A DNA stretch of 6,269 nt from Halorhodospira sp. (GTDB lineage: Bacteria; Pseudomonadota; Gammaproteobacteria; Nitrococcales; Halorhodospiraceae), in the NCBI GenBank assembly GCA_007127935.1, contig SKYL01000348.1, positions 1 to 6,269 on the forward strand, read 5' to 3'. Numbering within the stretch: position 1 is the first letter of the stretch; each line of letters opens with the position of its first letter. Of the stretch, positions 1-5,981 are shown piece after piece. The notes below the pieces were generated by a model. That model was not told where the DNA came from, did no database searches, and was given only the letters and a program-made list of their open reading frames with translations. The position numbers and the translations under genes are program-made.

Positions 1-862
1 GGGCGGGCGGGTCGCCGGCCCGGCGGGGGGCCTCCCGGACCGGGAAGCGCCGGCCCGAGATGCGCCGCACCGTCTCCAGGACTTCACGCACGCTGTAGCC
101 GCGCCCGTAGCCGCAGTTGAGGGTCAGGCTATCGCCGCCGTCGCCCAGGTGCTCCAGGGCCGTGACGTGGGCCGCCGCCAGATCCTCCACGTGGATGTAG
201 TCGCGGATGCAGGTGCCGTCCGGGGTGTCGTAGTCGGTGCCGAAGACCGCCACCCCGTCGCGCTTACCCGCCGCCGCCTCGCACGCCACCTTGATCAGGT
301 GGGTGGCGTTGGGGGTGGCCTGGCCGATGCGCCCCTCCGGGTCGGCCCCGGCCACGTTGAAATAACGCAGGATCACGGAGCGCAGCGGTGCGGCCCGCCC
401 CAGGTCGGTGATCATCCGCTCGCTCATCATCTTGGACGCGCCGTAGGGGTTGATCGGGGCCAACGGCGTCTGTTCGTCCACGCGGCCGTTCTCCGGCAGA
501 CCGTAGACGGCCGCGGTGGAGGAGAAGACGATCCGCTCCACCCCGTGGCGGACGCAGGCATCCAACAGGTTCAGCGTGTTGTCGGTGTTGTTGCGGTAGT
601 ACTTGAGCGGATCGGCCACCGACTCCGGGACCACCACGTGGGCGGCGAAGTGAAGGACCGCATCGAAACGGCCCGCCGCCATCACCGCATCGAGGCGGGG
701 CGTGTCGGCCAGGTCCGCCTCCACCAGTTCGCCGTGGAGCACGGCCCAGCGGTGGCCGGTGGAGAGTGCGTCGTAGACGACGGTGTCGTGGCCGGCATCG
801 CCCAGCCGGCGGACTACATGACTGCCGATATAACCGGCACCCCCGGTGACCAGAAGTTTCAT
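1..862 (-). CDS. galE: UDP-glucose 4-epimerase GalE (3' end cut off by window)
   Basis: Interconverts UDP-glucose and UDP-galactose with bound NAD in the cytoplasm, supplying a precursor for surface polysaccharide. Reading the minus strand from the ATG at 862-860 gives 287 codons with no stop. The protein begins MKLLVTGGAGYIGSH, the NAD-binding GxxGxxG fold of extended short-chain dehydrogenases. It continues with an SSTAAVYG segment (residues 114-121) and the catalytic YxxxK at Y140/K144 (PYGASK), then RYFNVAGA, GTDYDTPDGT and RDYIHVEDLA, all typical GalE blocks. It runs off the window at APRRAGDPPA, which matches the region just before residue 299 of E. coli GalE (338 aa), so about 40-50 residues are missing. 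A GGGGG ribosome binding site (870-874, complement) lies 7 nt before the start. It is divergent from the epsB operon. Epimerisation of UDP-GlcNAc or UDP-uronic acid is possible; the residue that would help decide is just outside. Confidence 0.95.
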   Translation of the reverse strand, partial: MKLLVTGGAGYIGSHVVRRLGDAGHDTVVYDALSTGHRWAVLHGELVEADLADTPRLDAVMAAGRFDAVLHFAAHVVVPESVADPLKYYRNNTDNTLNLLDACVRHGVERIVFSSTAAVYGLPENGRVDEQTPLAPINPYGASKMMSERMITDLGRAAPLRSVILRYFNVAGADPEGRIGQATPNATHLIKVACEAAAGKRDGVAVFGTDYDTPDGTCIRDYIHVEDLAAAHVTALEHLGDGGDSLTLNCGYGRGYSVREVLETVRRISGRRFPVREAPRRAGDPPA

Positions 863-873
863 GGGGAATCCCC
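863..873. repeat. Palindrome overlapping the galE ribosome binding site
   Basis: GGGGAATCCCC is an 11-bp perfect inverted repeat around one central base, directly next to the galE ATG. In the galE transcript it reads GGGGAUUCCCC and could form a 4-bp G-C stem with a 3-nt loop. The four G residues of this stem are part of the Shine-Dalgarno run (870-874, complement), so folding would compete with ribosome binding. It may also be a chance result of a G-rich ribosome binding site. Confidence 0.35.
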
Positions 874-924
874 CGTAATGACGAAAAATTTTACGGTGCC
901 TGTCGAAGATTTTTTCACCTTCTT

Positions 925-957
925 AGGGCGCCGTGCCCCAGGGCTAATAACGCCCTG
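925..957. repeat. Overlapping GC-rich inverted repeats, possible operator
   Basis: CAGGGC at 939-944 and GCCCTG at 952-957 form a perfect 6-bp inverted repeat around a TAATAAC spacer. AGGGCG at 925-930 can alternatively pair with CGCCCT at 951-956, and GGGC at 926-929 with GCCC at 935-938. Neither strand has a T-tract after the stem, and both flanking genes point away, so a terminator is unlikely. Its place in the middle of a divergent promoter region fits a regulator-binding site; this is inference from position and symmetry only. Confidence 0.35.
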
Positions 958-1013
958 AAAAGCAAGCTATTGCGATTTTTTACAAAGTTATGTGCGAATC
1001 CCCACATATAAGG

Positions 1014-1041
1014 TTCAAAGGTGAAAGCCGCCTCTTATACT
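1014..1041 (+). promoter_or_regulatory. Candidate sigma-70 promoter for epsB operon
   Basis: TATACT at 1036-1041 matches the -10 consensus at five of six positions. TTCAAA at 1014-1019 matches the -35 consensus at four of six positions, with a 16-bp spacer. Transcription would begin near 1048 and give a leader of about 70 nt that contains the hairpin at 1067-1093. The surrounding DNA is AT-rich, unlike the coding sequence. No experimental support is available, and other AT-rich hexamers nearby such as CATATA at 1005-1010 are alternatives. Confidence 0.4.
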
Positions 1042-1066
1042 CCTATCCACGCCAATGAGAATGGAG

Positions 1067-1093
1067 CCGTCATTTATTGCTAAAAGGTGACGG
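1067..1093 (+). promoter_or_regulatory. Leader stem-loop before epsB
   Basis: CCGTCA at 1067-1072 is the exact reverse complement of TGACGG at 1088-1093. In RNA the stem can extend inward with two G-U pairs and one U-A pair (1073-1075 with 1085-1087), giving about nine pairs and a 9-nt loop. It ends 14 nt before the GGGGG ribosome binding site of epsB (1108-1112). No U-tract follows, so it is not an ordinary terminator. It could be a translational control element or, as DNA, a dyad operator. Confidence 0.4.
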
Positions 1094-1117
1094 GCCGTAT
1101 TTGAATAGGGGGTTCCA

Positions 1118-2506
1118 TTGCAGCTCTTTGGTCACTATGTCCCGCGCAGGATGCTCGCCGTCCTGGGGGTGGAAGGGTTCATCCTGGTTGCCTGTATCTA
1201 CCTGGCGCTGGCGTGGAATGGCGGGCTGTTGGGGGAGGGGCTGTTGCCCGGGACGGTCGTTGCTGCCGATGTGCTGGTGGCGGCATTGCTCGGCCTGATG
1301 GCCATGGCCGTCCTCGGCCTTTACGACGGGACGGCCATTGGACGCGTCTCCGCCGTGGTGCCCCGGCTACTGGTGGCGCTGGGCTTGGCCCTGGGGCTGA
1401 TGGCCGCGGTGGCGACCATCCAGCCGGGTTGGTTGCCGGCGCCCAACGCCCTGGCTCCCGGTTACGCCTTTGCACTGGTGGGGCTGAGCGCGGAACGGAT
1501 CGCCTTTACCAAAGTGGCCGATACCGCCGCCTGGAAACCCCGGGTGTTGGTCCTGGGCACCGGGACCCGGGCGGCGTCGGTGGGACAGGTGCCGGGCGGC
1601 GAGCTTCCCTATCGCGTCATCGGCTATCTGCCGCCGGATGGCGTCTTTCAACACGGGGTGCCGGACGACCAGGTGGTCACCCTGGGCGGGGGGCGGCGGT
1701 TGGTGAACTTCGTACGCGAACACCGGGTCGACGAGATCGTCGCCGCCGTCCGCGACCGCCGGGGCGCGCTGCCGATGGAAGAGTTGCTGGAGTGCCGCCT
1801 CGATGGCGTGGCGGTCACCGACGTTTCCCGCTTCTTCGAGCGGGAACGTGGGCAGATCCGCCTGGAGTCGGTGAACGCCAGTGGCCTGATCTTCGGGGAT
1901 GGCTTTCGGCAGGACCGCCTGCGTGGCACGGTCAAACGCGCCTTCGATCTCGTGACCAGCACCACGCTATTGATCGTGTCTTTACCGGTGATGCTGGCCG
2001 CCGCGTTGGCCATCAAACTCGACAGTGCCGGACCGGTCTTCTACCGCCAGGATCGCGTGGGACGAGGCGGGCGGCCGTTCCGCATTTACAAATTCCGCAG
2101 CATGCGCCAGGACGCCGAAAAAGACGGCGTCGCCCGCTGGGCGCAGACCGACGACGACCGCGTGACCCGTGTCGGCAAAGTCCTCCGTCTGCTGCGCATC
2201 GACGAACTGCCCCAGGTCTTCAACGTGCTGAAAGGGGAGATGAGCTTCGTCGGCCCCCGGCCCGAACGCCCCTGCTTCGTAAAAGAACTGGGAGCGCTGA
2301 TTCCCTACTTCCATTCTCGCCACAGCATTCGACCGGGAATTACTGGCTGGGCCCAGGTTCGTTATCCATATGGCGCATCCGTGGAGGACGGCTACGAAAA
2401 ACTCCAATACGACCTCTACTACGTAAAAAATCACACACTGTTTTTAGATCTATTAATCCTTATAGAAACGGTGAAGGTATGCCTCCTAGGGAAGGGCGCA
2501 CGATGA
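1118..2506 (+). CDS. epsB: EpsB-type undecaprenyl-phosphate sugar transferase (XrtA/PEP-CTERM family)
   Basis: Inner-membrane polyprenyl glycosylphosphotransferase of 462 aa. The family moves a sugar phosphate from a UDP-sugar to undecaprenyl phosphate, the first step of exopolysaccharide repeat-unit synthesis. Four hydrophobic segments (about residues 12-33, 44-69, 80-105, 111-130) precede a soluble nucleotide-binding-like middle domain. A membrane helix (about 276-301) leads into the bacterial sugar transferase domain (270-462). Motifs are GPVFYRQDRVG, KFRSM, the acidic pair D362/E363 in RIDELPQV, FVGPRPERP (377-385) and RPGITGWAQV (405-414). Length and the C-terminal YPYGASVEDGYEKLQYDLYY block fit the exosortase-linked EpsB_2 family rather than generic WbaP. 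The start is TTG at 1118: an in-frame TAG lies at 1106, GGGGG at 1108-1112 is a ribosome binding site, and the N-terminal FGHYVPRR is typical of this family, which rules out the later ATG at 1151. The last 100 bases are AT-rich with rare codons. The sugar substrate is unknown. Confidence 0.9.
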   Translation: MQLFGHYVPRRMLAVLGVEGFILVACIYLALAWNGGLLGEGLLPGTVVAADVLVAALLGLMAMAVLGLYDGTAIGRVSAVVPRLLVALGLALGLMAAVATIQPGWLPAPNALAPGYAFALVGLSAERIAFTKVADTAAWKPRVLVLGTGTRAASVGQVPGGELPYRVIGYLPPDGVFQHGVPDDQVVTLGGGRRLVNFVREHRVDEIVAAVRDRRGALPMEELLECRLDGVAVTDVSRFFERERGQIRLESVNASGLIFGDGFRQDRLRGTVKRAFDLVTSTTLLIVSLPVMLAAALAIKLDSAGPVFYRQDRVGRGGRPFRIYKFRSMRQDAEKDGVARWAQTDDDRVTRVGKVLRLLRIDELPQVFNVLKGEMSFVGPRPERPCFVKELGALIPYFHSRHSIRPGITGWAQVRYPYGASVEDGYEKLQYDLYYVKNHTLFLDLLILIETVKVCLLGKGAR

Positions 2507-2537
2507 TCTTGCAGATTGCGCAACGGAGCCCTGAGTT

Positions 2538-4661
2538 ATGGCGGCCGTAGGCTACATCATCGCCCTCGCCGCCTTCTCGACCCTGGCGCTCCTCGTCGTC
2601 ACCGTATGGCGGCAACGCCCCGGCAGCGGCTGGCTCGCCATCGCCTCGGTCGCCTCCGCCCTGTGGGCCGGCTCCTTACTGACCTTGCACCAGGATGCCG
2701 CCGTCTCCACCGCCGTCTCCCACGGCCTCTTCGAGTTCCTTCGCAACGCCGCCTGGTTCGGCCTCCTGCTGGCCATGCTGCGTCGTCCGGTGGAGCACGA
2801 CCCCGCCGGATCGCGGGCGCTCCGGCGCTGGAGCGCCGCGCTGGGCGTGGGGCTCGCCGTGGTGCTGCTCTACCTGCTCTGGGCGGTGGTTGCCGGCGTG
2901 GGGCAGTGGTACGGCGCGCTGATGGTGCTGTTGGCGGTGGCCGGCCTGGTCCTGGTGGAGCAGGTCTACCGCGACACGCCAGCGGAGCGGCGGTGGGAGA
3001 TCAAGTTCCTCTGCCTCGGGCTGGGTGGACTCTTTGCCTTCGATCTCTTCCTCTTCGCCGACTTGGTCCTCTTCCTGGATCGCGGCCCGGCGGCGTGGGA
3101 GGCGCGAGGCGTGGTCAATGCGCTAGTGGTACCGTTGCTGGCCGTCTCCGTGTCGCGCCACCAGGTCTGGGCCGACGGCCCCGGGCCGTCCCGCCGCCTC
3201 TTCTTCCACTCGGCGGCGCTGGTGGCGGCCGGGGTCTACCTGCTGGCCATCGCCGCCGCCAGTCATTACATCGGTGAGTACGGCGGCGAGTGGAGCGGCG
3301 CCGCCCAGGTGGTCTTTCTCTTCGGCGCGGCATTGATCCTCGCCTTGATCCTCTTCTCCGGCAGCTTCCGCGCCCGGGCGCGGGTGCTGCTGGTCAAGCA
3401 CTTCTTCCCCTACAAGTATGACTACCGCGACGAGTGGCTGCGCTTCACCGGCCGGCTCTCGGGGCAGGAACGGGCGGCCGGGTTCGAGCACCAGGCCATC
3501 CAGGCGTTGGCCGAACTGGTGGACAGCACCGGGGGGCTGCTCTGGGTCAAGGGCGACAGCGGCGCTTACCACCTGAAGGGCGTGCTCAACCTCGGCGCGC
3601 CCCAGTACGGTCCCCAATCCGGTGATCACCCGTTCATCCGGTTTCTGGCCGAGACCGGTTGGGTCGTCGACGTCGGTGAGTGCCGCCAAGACCCCGAGCG
3701 CTACGGTGGCGTTGCGCCGCCGGAGTGGTTGTCGGCGGACCCCCGGCACTGGCTGGTGCTGCCGCTGTTGCGGGGAGAGGCGCTGGAGGGGTTTGTCGTC
3801 TTGGCCACCCCCAGAGCGCCGCACCCGGTGGACTGGGAAGTGCGCGACCTGTTGAAGACCGCCGGCCGTCAGGTGGCGGTCTTCGCCGCCCTGGACCGGG
3901 CCAAGGAGGCGCTGCTGGACGCGCGCCAGCTGGAGGCGTTTCACCGCCTGTCGGCGTTTCTGGTCCACGACCTGAAAAACGTCTCCGGCCAACTCTCTCT
4001 GGTGCTCTCCAACGCCGAACGCCACCAGCACAACCCCGAGTTCGTCCGCGATGCCTTCGCCACGGTGGCCCACGCCAAGGAGCGCATGGACCGCACCCTG
4101 ACCCAGTTGCAACAAGCACGGCCGGCGCAGCCGGCCCCCCGGCGGCGGTTCCGCGCCGCCGATGTGTTGGCCGAGGCGGTGGCGGGGGCGTCGCGCGGGG
4201 TGCCCCGTCCGGTGTTCGACAACCAGGCCGGTCACGTCTCATTGGTGGGCGAGCGCAGCCGCCTGCTCAACGTGGTGCAACACCTGCTGCGCAACGCCCA
4301 GGAGGCGACCCCCGCCGGCGGCGAAGTGCGGGTGCGCTTGGCGGCCGAGGGGGCCGAGGCGCGGATCGAGATCAGTGACACCGGGTGCGGCATGGACGAT
4401 GACTTCGTGCGTGAACGCCTCTTTCGGCCTTTTCAGACCACCAAGGGCAATGCCGGCATGGGGATCGGTGCCTACGAGGCCAAGGAGTGGGTCCGCCAGT
4501 TGGGTGGGACGATCGATGTGCATACCCGGGTAGGTGAAGGAACGACGTTTGTTCTTCGATTTCCACGGGTGCCGGATGGTGACGCCGGACCGTCCCGCCG
4601 GCCCGGGATCCAAAGCGAGGTGAGTATCGGTGGTGTCTCCGCTGAAGCTGTTGGTCGTTGA
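2538..4661 (+). CDS. prsK: PEP-CTERM/XrtA system sensor histidine kinase PrsK
   Basis: Membrane histidine kinase of 707 aa, partner of the downstream regulator PrsR. Residues 1-280 hold about eight or nine hydrophobic segments (for example 5-23, 32-52, 98-121, 153-180, 223-245, 253-275), ending in the family-typical FFPYKYDYRDEWLRF. A GAF-like sensor region follows (roughly 300-455). The dimerisation helix carries the presumed phospho-acceptor H477 in FLVHDLKN. The ATPase domain has the N box (N586 in HLLRNAQEA), the G1 box (D614 in DTGCGM) and the G2 box (GMGIGAYEAKEWV, 640-652). These features together fit the PrsK family. ATG at 2538 has GGAG at 2525-2528, nine nt upstream. It begins 31 bp after epsB and overlaps prsR by 32 bp. 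About 30 residues past the ATPase core look unstructured and Gly/Ser/Arg-rich. The signal sensed is unknown. Confidence 0.92.
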   Translation: MAAVGYIIALAAFSTLALLVVTVWRQRPGSGWLAIASVASALWAGSLLTLHQDAAVSTAVSHGLFEFLRNAAWFGLLLAMLRRPVEHDPAGSRALRRWSAALGVGLAVVLLYLLWAVVAGVGQWYGALMVLLAVAGLVLVEQVYRDTPAERRWEIKFLCLGLGGLFAFDLFLFADLVLFLDRGPAAWEARGVVNALVVPLLAVSVSRHQVWADGPGPSRRLFFHSAALVAAGVYLLAIAAASHYIGEYGGEWSGAAQVVFLFGAALILALILFSGSFRARARVLLVKHFFPYKYDYRDEWLRFTGRLSGQERAAGFEHQAIQALAELVDSTGGLLWVKGDSGAYHLKGVLNLGAPQYGPQSGDHPFIRFLAETGWVVDVGECRQDPERYGGVAPPEWLSADPRHWLVLPLLRGEALEGFVVLATPRAPHPVDWEVRDLLKTAGRQVAVFAALDRAKEALLDARQLEAFHRLSAFLVHDLKNVSGQLSLVLSNAERHQHNPEFVRDAFATVAHAKERMDRTLTQLQQARPAQPAPRRRFRAADVLAEAVAGASRGVPRPVFDNQAGHVSLVGERSRLLNVVQHLLRNAQEATPAGGEVRVRLAAEGAEARIEISDTGCGMDDDFVRERLFRPFQTTKGNAGMGIGAYEAKEWVRQLGGTIDVHTRVGEGTTFVLRFPRVPDGDAGPSRRPGIQSEVSIGGVSAEAVGR

Positions 4662-5976
4662 AGACGACGAGGGTCTGCAGAACCAACTGCGTTGGTTCTT
4701 TGAAGACTACGAGGTTCTGCGCGCCAAGGACCGGGGTCACGCCTTGGCCATGGTTCGCCGCCACATGCCGCCCCTGGTCCTTCTCGACCTCGGGTTGCCG
4801 CCGGACCCGGCCAACGCCACCGAGGGGTTGGCGGCGCTGGCGGAGATCCTCTCCGTTGCCCCCCACGCCCGGGTCATCGTGGTCACCGGCAACGGGGAGC
4901 GGGAGAACGCGCTGCGCGCCATCGGTGTCGGCGCCTACGACTTCTACGAGAAGCCGGTCCACCTGGATACGTTACGGCTGATCGTCGACCGGGCCGCCAA
5001 ACTCTACCAGTTGGAGGAGGAGAATCGGGAGCTGACGCTGCGCACCGAGTCGCCGTTGGCCGGGGTGATCACCGCCGATACGCAGATGCTCAAGGTCTGC
5101 CGGATGGTGGACAAGGTGGCGCCGTCCAGCGCCACGGTGTTGCTCCTGGGCGATAGCGGGACCGGGAAGGAACTCCTGGCGCGGGCGCTGCACGACCTGA
5201 GCCCCCGGGCCGACAAGCGGTTCGTCGCCATCAACTGCGCCGCCATCCCCGAGAATCTGCTGGAGAGCGAACTCTTCGGTTACGAGAAGGGGGCCTTCAC
5301 CGGCGCCGCCGGCCAGACCATCGGCAAGATCGAGCACGCCCACGAGGGGACGCTCTTCCTCGATGAGATCGGGGACCTGCCGCTATCGCTCCAGGCCAAG
5401 CTGCTGCGCTTCCTGCAAGAGCGCACCGTGGAGCGCCTGGGCGGCCGCCGGGAGATCCCGGTGGACATCCGCGTGCTCTGTGCCACCAACCAGGACCTCC
5501 AGCAGTTGATTCGCGAGGGCCGGTTCCGCGAGGACCTCTACTACCGGGTCAGCGAGATCACCATCCACATTCCCCCGCTGCGCGAGCGTCACGGCGACTC
5601 GACGTTGCTGGCCCATGCCTTCCTTCACCGCTTCGCCCGGGAGCAGGGCAAGCCGCGGCGGGGCTTCACGCCGGAGGCCCTGGCCGCCATCGAGGCCCAC
5701 GATTGGCCGGGCAACGCCCGGGAGATGGAGAACGTCATCCGGCGGGCGGTGATCATGGCCGAGGGCGCCCGTATCGGCGTTGACGATCTCGGCCTCGACG
5801 CGGTGGAGCCGGGTGAAGAACACATGCTTCTCCGTGAGGCCCGCAACCACGCCGAGTACCAGGCCGTGGTCCGGGCCATGGGGCGCGCTGACGCCAATAT
5901 CGCCAGGGCCGCCGACATGCTCGGCGTGACCCGTCCCACCCTCTACAGCTTGCTCGACAAGTACGCACTGAGGTGA
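4630..5976 (+). CDS. prsR: PEP-CTERM-box sigma-54 response regulator PrsR
   Basis: NtrC-type transcription activator of 448 aa acting with RpoN; in organisms where it has been studied, PrsK/PrsR/RpoN switch on PEP-CTERM protein genes. Receiver domain (1-125): acidic pair D12/D13, phosphorylation site D53 in LLDLGLPPDP, T86 and K108. A coiled linker (LEEENREL) leads to the AAA+ domain (about 144-380): Walker A GDSGTGKE with K180, the sigma-54 contact loop GAFTGA intact at 221-226, Walker B LFLDE with D245/E246, and the arginine-bearing REDLYYRV. The C-terminal Fis-type helix-turn-helix is IARAADMLGVTRPTLYSLL. All catalytic motifs are intact. Two tandem GTG codons (4630 and 4633) can start it, with GAGG at 4617-4620 as ribosome binding site. 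The start lies inside the end of prsK, so translation is probably coupled. I used the first GTG; the second removes one residue. Confidence 0.93.
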   Translation: MVSPLKLLVVEDDEGLQNQLRWFFEDYEVLRAKDRGHALAMVRRHMPPLVLLDLGLPPDPANATEGLAALAEILSVAPHARVIVVTGNGERENALRAIGVGAYDFYEKPVHLDTLRLIVDRAAKLYQLEEENRELTLRTESPLAGVITADTQMLKVCRMVDKVAPSSATVLLLGDSGTGKELLARALHDLSPRADKRFVAINCAAIPENLLESELFGYEKGAFTGAAGQTIGKIEHAHEGTLFLDEIGDLPLSLQAKLLRFLQERTVERLGGRREIPVDIRVLCATNQDLQQLIREGRFREDLYYRVSEITIHIPPLRERHGDSTLLAHAFLHRFAREQGKPRRGFTPEALAAIEAHDWPGNAREMENVIRRAVIMAEGARIGVDDLGLDAVEPGEEHMLLREARNHAEYQAVVRAMGRADANIARAADMLGVTRPTLYSLLDKYALR

Positions 5977-5981
5977 ATTTC

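Larger units (their letters stand above)
863..1117. other. Divergent galE/epsB intergenic region
   Basis: This 255-bp stretch has no convincing gene. It is visibly richer in A+T than the flanking genes, as expected of promoter DNA. It should hold both divergent promoters. Visible elements are an 11-bp palindrome at 863-873 overlapping the galE ribosome binding site, AAAATTTT at 885-892, GC-rich inverted repeats between 925 and 957, a possible sigma-70 promoter for epsB at 1014-1041, and a leader hairpin at 1067-1093. For galE, the complement of 888-893 reads TAAAAT and could be a -10 box, but no good -35 stands at normal spacing. I looked by eye for the GG-N10-GC signature of sigma-54 promoters on both strands. 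The only case with the flanking TTGCA overlaps the epsB start codon. Confidence 0.7.

Noticed and set aside
939..957. Rho-independent terminator
   Set aside because: The stem has no T-tract on either strand and lies between two genes that diverge from it, so there is no transcript to end here.
149..958. 269-codon plus-strand open frame opposite galE
   Set aside because: It lies antisense to a clear galE frame. Its protein is His/Arg/Val-rich with no recognisable domain, as expected from the complementary strand of GC-rich coding DNA.
2507..2537. Separate promoter between epsB and prsK
   Set aside because: The gap is only 31 bp and I see no acceptable -10/-35 or -24/-12 pair within it. The AT-rich end of epsB is listed as a finding instead.
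1213..2550. 445-codon plus-strand open frame overlapping epsB
   Set aside because: This is a +1/+2 frame shadow of epsB, extremely rich in Arg and Gly. The epsB frame carries all the transferase motifs.
3123..4235. 370-codon minus-strand open frame inside prsK
   Set aside because: It is entirely antisense to a well-supported kinase gene, is low-complexity in composition, and has no family resemblance.
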